Source: Synechococcus sp. UW69
GTDB lineage: Bacteria > Cyanobacteriota > Cyanobacteriia > PCC-6307 > Cyanobiaceae
Reading direction: 5' to 3'
DNA length: 64,000 bases
NCBI RefSeq assembly: GCF_900474185.1
Contig: NZ_UCNW01000009.1
Span: forward strand, 434,001 to 498,000
This document shows positions 30,665 to 40,333 of the stretch, piece after piece (position 1 is the stretch's first letter; every line of letters starts with the position of its first letter). Both the position numbers and the translations under genes were made by a program. Under the pieces are notes generated by a model, which saw nothing but the letters and a program-made list of their open reading frames with translations, was not told the DNA's origin and did not search any database.

Positions 30665-31534
30665 CTAATGCTGCTGTTCTTTCAAAATGCCAAACCTGTG
30701 GCTTTTCAGAAATGGCTCGTTTGTTGTGCGGTCCACAGCATTGCAACGTTCAACCTGGCGCCGGTTGAGAGAAGGACGATTACGCAATGTCTGATTCAGT
30801 AGATCGCTTGTGTTTAGAAGGATTATTAGCAATATTTCGCGTAGGTGATCACTAAGAAGATTTAATCGGTTTAAGTAGTTGATTGCCCTGGCTATTCCGG
30901 CCAGCTCCATTCTTAATGATCGTCGTGGCGATAATCCTTCTGGTTTTCTAGTCTTTGTTCCCACAAGGTAATCCAATGGAATGCCGATTATTTTCTCTAA
31001 AGACGTGCTAAAGGCAAGAAGAAGATTTTTGCGACTATACTTAATCCAATGGGTTCTGCATCCAGCTGCTGAAAGTCTTGCGTCTAAGGCTGGAAAATTC
31101 ATGAGCTGTCCGCCAAGCTTTTTTTCTGGTGCTAAATCCGATATGATCTGACGGTCCAAGAAGTATTTAAATGATGTAATCCTGCGCGAGCTTCCCTTTA
31201 GGTTCTGGAGATAAAGGCTGGGATAAATTTCGCTAAGCGGCCGCGATACTAGTATTGCGTGGCAATTCCCTTTAAAAGGCTGAAGGATTTGCTGTAGCGA
31301 TTTTGGATTTGTCTGACAAAAAAATTCACTTGATAAAAGTATAATTTTGTTTTTGCTATTTTTTTCCCGGGAGATGGCTTTTTCCAGGTCATGTAATAAT
31401 GTTTTGGCGCGTATGTGGTAATAACTTATGCCTGAATTGAGTAGTTTTTTCTTGTTGATTTCAAGGGTGTCTTGGATGGCGGTTGAGCCAGTCTTCATGG
31501 GGCCACAGTGAAGAATCAATGTGCGAGTCATCAT
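30665..31534 (-). CDS. Sulfotransferase-like protein (AT-rich)
   Basis: A 289-residue protein with a P-loop-like PAPS-binding segment at the N-terminus, LILHCGPMKTGSTAIQDTLE, close to the 5'-phosphosulfate loop of sulfotransferases (GxxKxGTTxL-type). A second conserved-looking stretch, ILVSRPLSEIYPSLYLQ, occupies the place of the 3'-phosphate motif with the Arg-x-P-x-S pattern. GC is well below its neighbours. Its ATG overlaps the mutY stop by 4 bases, so an apparently acquired gene is translationally coupled to a DNA-repair gene. Acceptor unknown; a glycan is likely. Confidence 0.7.
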   Translation of the reverse strand: MMTRTLILHCGPMKTGSTAIQDTLEINKKKLLNSGISYYHIRAKTLLHDLEKAISREKNSKNKIILLSSEFFCQTNPKSLQQILQPFKGNCHAILVSRPLSEIYPSLYLQNLKGSSRRITSFKYFLDRQIISDLAPEKKLGGQLMNFPALDARLSAAGCRTHWIKYSRKNLLLAFSTSLEKIIGIPLDYLVGTKTRKPEGLSPRRSLRMELAGIARAINYLNRLNLLSDHLREILLIILLNTSDLLNQTLRNRPSLNRRQVERCNAVDRTTNEPFLKSHRFGILKEQQH

Positions 31535-32652
31535 TCCGCCTCAGTCAATTTGCTTAAAAGAGATTCAATGATCTTCGCGTTGGCGGCAGGGAAGGCGTAT
31601 TTCTCCAGGTCATCCGGTAACACCCAACGCACCTGCTGACTGGCGAGGGGCTGCGGCTTCCCTGACACCCAGGTGCAGAGATGCACCACGAAGCGAAGCT
31701 TCTTGTGGCTGTAGGCGTGATCAACGGTGATCAGTTCATCACCGACCGTCACAGCGATGCCGAGTTCCTCCTTCAGCTCGCGTGCGATGCAGGTTTCGAT
31801 TGTTTCACCAACCTCTTGCTTTCCGCCGGGAAACTCCCACATGCCCCCCAGCAGACCTTCCTCCAGCCGCTGGTCGATCAACACCTCCCCCGCCGCGTTA
31901 ACCACGACACCCACACCGATCACCTGGAAGGGCAGGGGCTTGGGGACGTCGGTCACGGGCCAGCGACGAGGATCGCCGGCAGCGTAGGCAGCACAGTGCA
32001 CCTGCCAGGGGCATCGATTACAAGATGGAGAGCGCGGCGTGCAAACCGTGGCCCCCAGATCCATCAACGCCTGGTTGACATCCCGTGGCCGCACCGAATC
32101 GAGCAAGGCCTCGCTCCAGTACCAGAACAGGGGATCGTCGCGGGCCGGCGGCTGCGGATGGGCCGTCAACCGCGCCATCACCCGTTTGACGTTGCCATCC
32201 AAGATCGGCAGCGGAGCATTAAAGGCACTGGAGAGGATGCTGCCGGCAGTGGTGCGACCGATGCCCGGCAACGCCATCCAGCCCTCCAAGGTGCGGGGCC
32301 AAGGCCCGCCCACCAGCAACTGCGCCGCCTCATGCAGCCGGCGGGCCCGCGAGTAGTAGCCGAGGCCTTGCCACTGCAGCCGCACCTCATCCAGCGACGC
32401 CGCGGCCAGGGCTTCCACTGTGGGGAACGCCGCCATCCATCGCGTCCAGTAGGGGAGCGCCACCGCCAACTGGGTCTGCTGCAGCATCACCTCGGCGATC
32501 CAGATGCCATAGGGATCGAGGTGCTGCTCCGGCGCAGGGCGGCAACCACCGGGCAAGAGCTTCCAAGGGATCCCGCTGCGACCATGACTCTCCCACCAAA
32601 TCAGCAAGGCTGTCGACAGGTCCGCAGCATCGGCCTCAATCAGCGCGCTCAT
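31531..32652 (-). CDS. mutY: A/G-specific adenine DNA glycosylase
   Basis: A 373-residue base-excision repair enzyme removing adenine mispaired with 8-oxoguanine. It has the helix-hairpin-helix core (LPGIGRTTAGSIL), the [4Fe-4S] ligands in CTPRSPSCNRCPWQVHC (CX6CX2CX5C), and a C-terminal Nudix-like domain (GGKQEVGETIETCIARELKEELG) that recognises 8-oxoG. I chose the ATG at 32652 (MSALIEADAAD); the longer frame upstream overlaps the start of the divergent efflux gene. Starts of the two genes are 82 bases apart. Confidence 0.94.
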   Translation of the reverse strand: MSALIEADAADLSTALLIWWESHGRSGIPWKLLPGGCRPAPEQHLDPYGIWIAEVMLQQTQLAVALPYWTRWMAAFPTVEALAAASLDEVRLQWQGLGYYSRARRLHEAAQLLVGGPWPRTLEGWMALPGIGRTTAGSILSSAFNAPLPILDGNVKRVMARLTAHPQPPARDDPLFWYWSEALLDSVRPRDVNQALMDLGATVCTPRSPSCNRCPWQVHCAAYAAGDPRRWPVTDVPKPLPFQVIGVGVVVNAAGEVLIDQRLEEGLLGGMWEFPGGKQEVGETIETCIARELKEELGIAVTVGDELITVDHAYSHKKLRFVVHLCTWVSGKPQPLASQQVRWVLPDDLEKYAFPAANAKIIESLLSKLTEAE

Positions 32653-32734
32653 GAGTTCGCGATTCGCGTCAAAACGCCGACATTCATCGCCGACATTCCT
32701 ACGTTCAGCAGGCTCCAGCTGTCCACTGCCCACC

Positions 32735-33874
32735 ATGGCCATGCGATCACCCACGAAGGCAGCGCTGCTCGTCGCCAGCGGTGTGGTGCTGAGCCTCAGC
32801 GGATGCGGGACAAAGCCAACCAAGCAGTTCCTCTCAATCCAAACCACCCGGATCGGCACGGCGACCTTCTCTCCCGGGATCGAAGCGATCAGCCCGCTGG
32901 AATCCACCAGCAATGTGGAGGTAAAGCCTCAAATTGATGGCACCGTGGTGCAGATCCTTGCCACCGCTGGCCAACCCGTCAAAGCGGGCCAGGTGATCCT
33001 GGTGCTCGACAACGTTCAGCAGAGTGCCGCGCTGGATGCGGCCCGCAGCGAAGCCCGCAAGGACAACCTCAATGCTGAACGCTACGAGTATCTCTACAAG
33101 CAAGGTGCCGTTTCAGTGAAGGAGCGGGATCGCTATGCCAACGAAGCGGTGAAGGCTGAGGACGAAGCCCGCTCGGATGCTGCGGAACTGGGCTACAAGT
33201 TCGTCCGCGCGCCAATCGACGGTGTGATCGGCGATCTGGATTCGGTGAAGCTCGGCGATTACGTCAAAACCGGGGAGACGATTACCGGCATCGTCGACAA
33301 CTCCACCCTGTGGACGCTGATGGAGATTCCCGCCTCCGAGGCTTCAGCAGTGCAGGTGGGCCAAACGGTAAAGCTGGTCTCCCAGACCACACCAGCGGTG
33401 AGCGGTGAAGGCAAGGTCACCTTTGTATCGCCTTACTACGGCATCAGCGGCAGCAACAACGCCCCGAACACCCTGATGGTGAAAGCGGAGTTCCCCAACC
33501 TCACCGGACAGCTCAAAACCGGCCAGTTCGTGGCCTCCGAAATCATCACTGGAAACCAATCCAGCCTGGCGGTGCCGGTGCAGGCCGTGATGATGCAGGC
33601 CCAGCAACCCTTCGTCTACAAGGTTGTTCCCCTGAACAAGGCACTGCCCAAGATCAAAGCTTCAGCCAATGCCTCGGAGCAAGTGGTGAAAAAGCTGGAA
33701 CGGCTGCCGGCCGACACTCCGATCGTGTTGCAGACCAAGGTGCAGCTCGGCGATTTGCAGGACAACGCCTACCCCGTGAAGGCCGGCCTGAACGCTGGTG
33801 ATCAGGTGGCCATCAGCAACACCAGCCGCCTGCGCAGTGGCATGCCGGTGCAGGTGAAGAGCGGAGCCAACTGA
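32735..33874 (+). CDS. RND efflux membrane-fusion lipoprotein
   Basis: A 379-residue AcrA/MexA-type adaptor. The signal peptide ends in a lipobox (VLSLSGCG), so the mature protein is anchored by Cys. Domains in order are the biotinyl/lipoyl half (VKPQIDGTVVQILATAGQPVKAGQ), a helical hairpin (SAALDAARSEARKDN region), the second lipoyl half (RAPIDGVIGD) and a beta-barrel. The start ATG at 32735 (MAMRSPTK) or 32741 precedes the signal peptide. It is followed 4 bases later by the RND pump gene, so the pair forms a tripartite exporter lacking a local TolC. Confidence 0.93.
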   Translation: MAMRSPTKAALLVASGVVLSLSGCGTKPTKQFLSIQTTRIGTATFSPGIEAISPLESTSNVEVKPQIDGTVVQILATAGQPVKAGQVILVLDNVQQSAALDAARSEARKDNLNAERYEYLYKQGAVSVKERDRYANEAVKAEDEARSDAAELGYKFVRAPIDGVIGDLDSVKLGDYVKTGETITGIVDNSTLWTLMEIPASEASAVQVGQTVKLVSQTTPAVSGEGKVTFVSPYYGISGSNNAPNTLMVKAEFPNLTGQLKTGQFVASEIITGNQSSLAVPVQAVMMQAQQPFVYKVVPLNKALPKIKASANASEQVVKKLERLPADTPIVLQTKVQLGDLQDNAYPVKAGLNAGDQVAISNTSRLRSGMPVQVKSGAN

Positions 33875-33878
33875 AGCG

Positions 33879-36800
33879 ATGTCTTTCTCCGACAACTTCA
33901 TCAAGAAGCCGGTTCTCACCACGGTCTGCAGCATCCTGATCGTGCTGGTGGGGCTGATTGCGATCCCCACGCTGCCGATCGCCAACCTGCCCAACATCGC
34001 CGATCCGCTAATCCAGGTGAGCGCGACGTATGCCGGTGCTAACGCCGAAGTCACCGAGCAAGCGGTGACCAACCCGATCGAGCAACAGATCAATGGGGTG
34101 CCCGGGGTGGCTTACATCGCCTCCACCAGCGACATGACGGGCTCCAGCTCGATCAACGTCTACTTCGATCAGACGACCGATATCGATATCGACCAGGTGA
34201 ACGTGCAGAACCGGGTCTCCCTGGCGTCGCCGCAACTGCCGGAGCAGGTCTCGGCCACCGGGGTCTCGGTGAAGCAGAGCAACCCCTCGATTCTGCTGGC
34301 CTACGAGATCAGTTCATCGGAGGGCCAGTACGACGCGGCCTACCTCAACGGCCTGGTCTACGAACAGCTCTATTACCCCCTATCGCGCGTTGAAGGCGTA
34401 GCCACGGTGAGCGTGATTGGTGGAGCCAACCCCGCCTTCTGGCTGTTCGTCGATCCCGACAAACTCGCCGCCAACCAGCTCACCGCAGAGGAGGTTCTCA
34501 ATGCTGTGGGATCCCAGAACAGCTTGGCGGTGGGGGGGCTGGTGGGAGGGCCTCCGGCATCCGGGGATCAGGCGTACACCTACCCGATCGTGGTGGAGAA
34601 CAACGGCAACCTCACCTCCCTAGAAGACTTCAACAACCTGATTGTCAACCGCTCCCCCTCGGGCAACCTGCTCAAACTCGAGGACGTGGGCGAGGTGCGC
34701 TACGGCACCAACAGTTTCGCCGTACAGGGCATCGACAAGAACGGCCATGAGGCGCTGACCCTGGCGATCTATCAAACCCCGGCCAGCAACGCCCTGGATG
34801 TGTCCAATGCGGTGATGGCACAACTCGATCAGTTCCGCAGCCTCGTTCCCCCCGGGGTGACGGTGAATCAGATCTATGACATCGGCCAGTTCATCGAGGC
34901 TTCGGTGGATGGGGTGATTGATGCCCTGGGTCTCGCCATCGTGCTGGTGCTGGTGATCCTGTTTCTGTTCCTGCAGAACTGGCGCGCCACGGTGGTGCCC
35001 AGCCTGGCCATCCCGATCTCGCTGATCGGCACCTTTGCCTTCCTGAAGGTGTTCGGCTTCTCGATCAACCAACTCACACTGCTGGGGTTGGTGTTGGCGA
35101 CGGGTCTGGTGGTGGACGACGCCATCGTGGTGATCGAGGCCGTGTCTACCAACATCGAGCAGGGGATGAAGCCCCGCGAGGCAGCCCTAGCCTGCATGGG
35201 CGAGTTGTTCGGTGCCCTGTTGGCGACCGCACTTGTGCTGATGGCGGTGTTTGTTCCCGTGGCCTTTTACCCCGGAGGTATCGGCATCATCTACAAGCAG
35301 TTCGCCCTGACGATCGCCTTCTCGATCGCCATTTCGGCCTTCAACGCCCTCAGCTTCTCGCCGATGCTCTCGGGTTTGATCCTGCCCCGGGAGAAACCCC
35401 CCGAACCGCGAGGTCGCGCCTGGATTGTTGTGGGTGTGATCGTGGGTCTGGCCTTCGGGCGGTTCAGTGCCGCGGCCTTCGGCAGCTGGACCTATCTGGC
35501 CGGCGTGGGCATCGGTGCGCTCGCCGGAGCCAACCTGCCGCGCATTTTCACGGCATTCAATGCCGGCTTTGACCGGCTACAGCGGGCCTACGCCGCCCTG
35601 CTCACCCGGGTGATCGCCCTACGCCAGCTGATCCTCGGCGGCTTGGCCGTAGGCATCGTGCTGACCGGCTTCGCCTTCACAGCCCTGCCCACCGCCTTCA
35701 TCCCCGATGAAGACCAGGGCTACGGCCTGGGCATCTTCCAACTCCAGAACGGCGCCTCTCTGGTGGAAACCAAAAAGCTCGGCATGCAAATCGCCAAGGT
35801 GCTCAGCGAGGAAGACGACGTGGCCAATGCCGGAATCATCAGCGGCTCCGGCTTCAACGGCTCCAGCCCTGATCAAGGCTTCTTCTTCTTCGGGTTGAGG
35901 CCCCTGGAGGAGCGCAAAGGAGCCAGCCACAGCTCCGACGCGATCATCAAGCGCTTGAACACCAAGTTGATTCAGCTAAGCGAAGGGCTGGCGGCGGCAT
36001 CAGGGCCGCCAGCGGTGCCGGGTTTCTCATCTCAAGGCGGTTTTTACTTCCAGTTCAACGACCTCAGCAACGGCCAGTACAGCCTCAATGAACTGTCGGA
36101 TCTGGCTGATCAACTGATCAAGGAGGGAAATGCCAGCGGTGATTTCTCCACGCTCTACACCCAGTTCAACCCCAGCTCTCCGGCCGTCGGCCTGTCGGTG
36201 AACCGCGATGTGATAGGGGCTTTGAACGTCGACTATCAGGAGGCGATGGACAGCATCGCCGCTCTCACTGGCGGCAACTACTCCGGGCTCACCTATGAGA
36301 GTGGTCAGGTGCGCAGCATCTACGTGCAGGGCACACCGGATCAACGCCAGACCATCGAAGACGTGCTGAGTTACTACGTGCGTGATCGCGATGGCGGGCT
36401 GGTGCAGGTGTCGCAGTTCGCCTCGGCTGAACTGAGCAGTGCGCCGCCGGTGATCAGCCACTACAACCTCAACCGCACCGTGCTGATCCAAGGAGCAGAA
36501 GCGATCGGCAAGAGCAGTGGTCAGGCCCTGGCCAAGATTCAGGCGCTGTTCAATGCTGCCGACTTCACCAACATCGGCTCCGCCTTCACCGGACTGGCAG
36601 AGCTGCAACTTTCCGCCGGTAACGCCAGCGTTTTGGTGTTCGGCCTGGGCGTGCTGATTGTGTACCTGGTGCTCTCCGCCCAGTACGAGAGCTACATCAC
36701 GCCCGTAATCATCCTGGCCACGGTGCCCCTGGCCATGCTCGGTGCCCTGGCCTTCCTGGCCATCCGTTCGATCGACCTGAACATTTATGCCCAGGTGGGC

Positions 36801-37157
36801 CTGGTGACCCTGATCGGCCTCGCGGCCAAGAACGGAATCCTGATCGTGGAGGTGGCAGAGCAGAAGCTGGAGCAGGGCATGAGCATCACCGAGGCGGCGG
36901 TGCAGTCGGCCGAATCACGGCTGCGACCGATCCTGATGACGGCCATTGCCGCCCTGGCGGGCTTCCTCCCCCTGGTGGTGGCCAATGGCGCCGGCGCCCA
37001 CAGCCAGCAATCCCTGGGCACCGTGATCTTCGGTGGTCTGGTGGTGGCCACCGTGCTGTCGCTTGGAGTTGTGCCGCCGGTGTATGTGCTGGTGAAAAAC
37101 CTCGAAGAGCGGCTGTTCACTCGCCAAGATGCACCGGCGCAGCAAGCCAAGGCGTGA
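33879..37157 (+). CDS. RND efflux pump, HAE1/AcrB family
   Basis: A 1092-residue inner-membrane proton-driven exporter. It shows the RND N-terminal IKKPVLTTVCSILIVLVGLIAIPTLPI, the long periplasmic loop after TM1, a TM4 segment with the paired Asp of the proton relay (LVLATGLVVDDAIVVIEA), the second periplasmic loop, and C-terminal TM segments (GLAAKNGILIVEVAEQKLEQG). Slightly longer than AcrB. The stop overlaps the GTG start of the alpha/beta hydrolase gene. Substrates are unknown; hydrophobic toxins or lipids are typical. Confidence 0.95.
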   Translation: MSFSDNFIKKPVLTTVCSILIVLVGLIAIPTLPIANLPNIADPLIQVSATYAGANAEVTEQAVTNPIEQQINGVPGVAYIASTSDMTGSSSINVYFDQTTDIDIDQVNVQNRVSLASPQLPEQVSATGVSVKQSNPSILLAYEISSSEGQYDAAYLNGLVYEQLYYPLSRVEGVATVSVIGGANPAFWLFVDPDKLAANQLTAEEVLNAVGSQNSLAVGGLVGGPPASGDQAYTYPIVVENNGNLTSLEDFNNLIVNRSPSGNLLKLEDVGEVRYGTNSFAVQGIDKNGHEALTLAIYQTPASNALDVSNAVMAQLDQFRSLVPPGVTVNQIYDIGQFIEASVDGVIDALGLAIVLVLVILFLFLQNWRATVVPSLAIPISLIGTFAFLKVFGFSINQLTLLGLVLATGLVVDDAIVVIEAVSTNIEQGMKPREAALACMGELFGALLATALVLMAVFVPVAFYPGGIGIIYKQFALTIAFSIAISAFNALSFSPMLSGLILPREKPPEPRGRAWIVVGVIVGLAFGRFSAAAFGSWTYLAGVGIGALAGANLPRIFTAFNAGFDRLQRAYAALLTRVIALRQLILGGLAVGIVLTGFAFTALPTAFIPDEDQGYGLGIFQLQNGASLVETKKLGMQIAKVLSEEDDVANAGIISGSGFNGSSPDQGFFFFGLRPLEERKGASHSSDAIIKRLNTKLIQLSEGLAAASGPPAVPGFSSQGGFYFQFNDLSNGQYSLNELSDLADQLIKEGNASGDFSTLYTQFNPSSPAVGLSVNRDVIGALNVDYQEAMDSIAALTGGNYSGLTYESGQVRSIYVQGTPDQRQTIEDVLSYYVRDRDGGLVQVSQFASAELSSAPPVISHYNLNRTVLIQGAEAIGKSSGQALAKIQALFNAADFTNIGSAFTGLAELQLSAGNASVLVFGLGVLIVYLVLSAQYESYITPVIILATVPLAMLGALAFLAIRSIDLNIYAQVGLVTLIGLAAKNGILIVEVAEQKLEQGMSITEAAVQSAESRLRPILMTAIAALAGFLPLVVANGAGAHSQQSLGTVIFGGLVVATVLSLGVVPPVYVLVKNLEERLFTRQDAPAQQAKA

Positions 37158-38050
37158 GCCCGAGCAACAACCTCTGGAGTTGGAACAGCCACAGCATCGG
37201 CTGGTCGCTGATGGGTGATCCCAACGCGGACGAGGCGGTGCTCCTGATCCATGGCTTCGGTGCCAACACCAACCACTGGCGCTTCAACCAACCGGTGCTG
37301 GCCCTACAGGCGCCCACCTATGCCATCGACCTGCTCGGGTTCGGCGCCAGCGACCAACCCCGGGCCCGCTTGAAGGATGAACCCGTCAGAGCGGATGCGG
37401 TTCATTACGGATTTGATCTATGGGGTGAGCAAGTCGCCGACTTCTGCCGTGAGGTAATCGAGCGACCGGTTCGACTGGTGGGTAATTCGATCGGGGGGGT
37501 AGTGGCCCTGCGGGCGGCGCAACTGCTTGGGGACCGATGCCGTGGCGTGGTGTTGATCGACTGCGCCCAACGCTTGATGGATGACAAGCAACTGGCCACG
37601 CAACCGGCTTGGATGGCTTGGTTCCGACCCCTCCTGAAAACCATGGTGCGGCAGCGCTGGCTGAGTACAGCGCTGTTCCGCAATGCCGCCCGCCCCGGCG
37701 TGATCTGCAGCGTGCTGAAGCAGGCTTATCCCAGTGGCGGCAACATCGACGACGCACTGATCCAACTTCTGTTTCAGCCCACCCAGCGTGAAGGTGCCGC
37801 CGAAGCCTTCCGCGGCTTCATCAACCTGTTCGACGACTATCTGGCCCCTCAACTGATGGAAGAGCTGAACCTTCCCGTGGATCTGATCTGGGGTGAGCAC
37901 GATCCTTGGGAGCCTTTACCGGAGGCACAACAGTGGAGCGAGACCATCGCCTGCGTGCGCTCGCTCACGGTGATTTCTGGAGCCGGGCACTGTCCCCATG
38001 ACGAAATGCCTGAGCTCACTAATAAAAATCTCTTGAAACTGTTGGCTTGA
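37154..38050 (+). CDS. Alpha/beta-fold hydrolase
   Basis: A 298-residue serine hydrolase-like protein. The nucleophile elbow is GNSIGG in RLVGNSIGGVVALRAAQ, the acid is probably the Asp in LIWGEHDPWEPL, and the histidine is in GAGHCPHDE. The oxyanion region is LLIHGFGANTNHWR. The start is GTG at 37154, overlapping the RND stop (GTGA), so the three genes are one transcriptional unit. Ester or haloalkane-type substrates are possible; nothing here decides. Confidence 0.88.
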   Translation: MSPSNNLWSWNSHSIGWSLMGDPNADEAVLLIHGFGANTNHWRFNQPVLALQAPTYAIDLLGFGASDQPRARLKDEPVRADAVHYGFDLWGEQVADFCREVIERPVRLVGNSIGGVVALRAAQLLGDRCRGVVLIDCAQRLMDDKQLATQPAWMAWFRPLLKTMVRQRWLSTALFRNAARPGVICSVLKQAYPSGGNIDDALIQLLFQPTQREGAAEAFRGFINLFDDYLAPQLMEELNLPVDLIWGEHDPWEPLPEAQQWSETIACVRSLTVISGAGHCPHDEMPELTNKNLLKLLA

Positions 38051-38176
38051 TTGCCGACACCTCAGCTGGCTTCAATCTTGAACTAGCAATCTTTGTCAGT
38101 ATTTCTTTTTCACTAGCCAGGCCTGTGACTGACGAGTGAATCCTGTCCCGATTCCCGGAAGGAGCTGGGTGAGATG

Positions 38177-39928
38177 TCAGCTGACGGGCCGCAGTAGCGG
38201 CTCTCTCTCATGAATACGACTTGTCAATTCATTTTTACGGGTCCATAAATCTCTGTACCAAGTCTCTTGTTTATGTACTAGGTCTGCTTGCATCCTGTTC
38301 TGAGCAACCCATTGCTGTCCTTTTTTGCCGAGCAAGCGGGCCTTATCTGGATCCTGTTGCCAAGCATGCATGATCTCAAGTAAATCACTTTCGTTATTGA
38401 AAAGTTCTGCCGGTAGTCCCTGAGCAACCGTCTCTGCATAAACCGTGGGACTAGCCAAAATTGCAACTCCAAGGCCAGCTGCTTCGATAGCCGAGAGGTC
38501 AGATTTGAATCGATTGAAAGATGTGTCAGCTAATGGCAGAAAAATAATGTCAGCTTTGTTGAGAACGTGTCGATATCTGGTGAGATTACATGTTGGAGTA
38601 AAGGTTTTCTGGTTACTTGGGAGATTGATTTTTTCATGAAAATGTTTGTCGTGAATTGTCAAGACCTCCCATGAATTGGGTGACTCTGTGAATACTTTGT
38701 TGAGAGCTGGTATCCATGGAGCCCAGTCGACTTGGCGATTTAAGGACCCAAAGAATAGCCGGAGACGCTCTCCATAGGCTTTTTTAGGCTTATTCATTCC
38801 AAGCGATTCAAGGTTGTTGGGTACTATGAAAATCTCGGGATTGTGGTTCTGGATTTCAGCTGCAATCTGGTGAGTTGAGGTCTGTATGGCATGCACGCTC
38901 CGGAAGGCAAAATAGTCTTGTTTGGACCACTCTTTGAGATTGGGGTCGTCATCAATATCTGCGATCACAACGTAACCCTGATTGACCAAGATTTTTAGAT
39001 TTTCAATATGAAATTCTTCATCTCTCTTTGGCGTTGGACGCTGCCACAAAATAATGCGTGGTGTTGTATTTTTTATTGGCAACAAGTCAATCTTGGGGCC
39101 TGATATCACTTTAATTTTGGGCACAGATGTAAGATTTTTTGAAGGGTTAATTAGTCGAACATCTGCGTGGCTGGGGAAGTTCTTTAGTGTTGTCAAGATA
39201 TTGATTCTTAAGGGCTCTCTTGGATATTTTCCTGCGCGGATAACGTATTGCATGGGCGATGAGCCTTGGAGGAAATCAGCTGGTTTGATGCCGAATGAGT
39301 CCAATGCAGGCTTGAGTCGGTTGGTGAACTCTTTGGCCTTATCGGCTTGAAAGATGCGTGGGTGCCAGTCGTGAAGGTGTAGTCCTGCGTCTTGGATCAT
39401 GGCTTCGATTCCCTTGCGCGTGAACCAGCGCAGGTGGGTGCGATCGAATAAGCCTTCATCCCGCAATGGCCAGTCTCCGTTCAAAAGCTCCAGCAGGACG
39501 CTCCAGTGTTGAACATTGGGAATGCAGGCCAGCAGCACGCCGTCGTCACTTAGTAATTGGCTTTGTCGCTTGAGGCATGTCCATGGATCTCGCAGATGCT
39601 CAAGAACATCGCCGTAAATCAGGCAATCCAGAGGCGCGCAGGCTGGGACATTCAGTGAAGGATCCTCAACATCACCTTGTACCACATGGTCAAGCACCTT
39701 CCTGGCTTCTGCTGCAGGTTGGACCATGGCTTCAATTCCGAGGTAGCACACCTTGGGTTGCCGCTTTTTGAATGCTGCTCCAAGCGCTCCACTGCCGCAG
39801 CCCACTTCAAGGACTGTTTTTGATGTCAAAGGGATACGGTCCAAAAGGTCCCGATTGACCCTCTGAAAATAGTTGAGCTTTTCCAAAATGAATTGAGAGA
39901 GGGCCTGACGGCTTTGCAAGGTTGCCAC
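38177..39928 (-). CDS. Methyltransferase-glycosyltransferase fusion protein
   Basis: A 583-residue AT-rich protein with two domains. Residues about 35-215 are a class I SAM methyltransferase: motif I VLEVGCGSGALGAAF, LIYGDVLEHLRDPW, and the IPNVQHWSVL, DRTHLRWFTRKG region seen in sugar or glycan methyltransferases. Residues about 240-560 look like a GT-B glycosyltransferase (RIILWQRPTPKRDEEF, LRLFFGSLNRQVDW, DLSAIEAAGLGVAILASPTVYAE). The gene lies alone between the alpha/beta hydrolase and a 405-base gap. Likely adds and methylates a surface sugar. Acquired by transfer, judging by base composition. Confidence 0.78.
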   Translation of the reverse strand: MATLQSRQALSQFILEKLNYFQRVNRDLLDRIPLTSKTVLEVGCGSGALGAAFKKRQPKVCYLGIEAMVQPAAEARKVLDHVVQGDVEDPSLNVPACAPLDCLIYGDVLEHLRDPWTCLKRQSQLLSDDGVLLACIPNVQHWSVLLELLNGDWPLRDEGLFDRTHLRWFTRKGIEAMIQDAGLHLHDWHPRIFQADKAKEFTNRLKPALDSFGIKPADFLQGSSPMQYVIRAGKYPREPLRINILTTLKNFPSHADVRLINPSKNLTSVPKIKVISGPKIDLLPIKNTTPRIILWQRPTPKRDEEFHIENLKILVNQGYVVIADIDDDPNLKEWSKQDYFAFRSVHAIQTSTHQIAAEIQNHNPEIFIVPNNLESLGMNKPKKAYGERLRLFFGSLNRQVDWAPWIPALNKVFTESPNSWEVLTIHDKHFHEKINLPSNQKTFTPTCNLTRYRHVLNKADIIFLPLADTSFNRFKSDLSAIEAAGLGVAILASPTVYAETVAQGLPAELFNNESDLLEIMHAWQQDPDKARLLGKKGQQWVAQNRMQADLVHKQETWYRDLWTRKNELTSRIHEREPLLRPVS

Positions 39929-40333
39929 AAGATTCAGAGATCCGGCTCATGAATGCATCAAGTGATCGATCGATACTGTTCCAGTGGCCCTCTATGAAGT
40001 AGCTGTCTCCTCAGAGAATTCTTCGATTATCTTTATAAATCTTTTGGATTGTACTAAGATTTATTGGGGTTAAGAAGAGCAAGTAATGGCTGATCGATTC
40101 CCCCTTTACTCTTGCTTGGCTGATTTTAATCACTGTGATTCTCTCTCTCTTGAAAGTGAGTAGATTTGCCAGATTCTTTCGATTAAGGTTTTGAATTCTA
40201 AAGTTAATGTCAATAGTTTAGTTGTTTCAGGCATTTATGGTCAGTCTGATCGCGCGACTGAGAGGCAGTTAGATAGTCAACACTTAGAAGGCGTATAAAA
40301 TATTGCCATGCCATACTTGATCTCAATAATCTT
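39929..40333. other. AT-rich intergenic region with a possible decayed small gene
   Basis: A 405-base stretch without a confident gene. On the plus strand an ATG at 40086 opens a frame of 25 codons (MADRFPLYSCLADFNHCD...) ending in a single in-frame TAG, after which the same frame stays open for about 46 more codons to TAA. This looks like a small gene interrupted by one stop, but no family is recognised. The region also must hold the promoter of the methyltransferase-glycosyltransferase gene. No RNA gene or clear terminator is seen. Confidence 0.4.
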
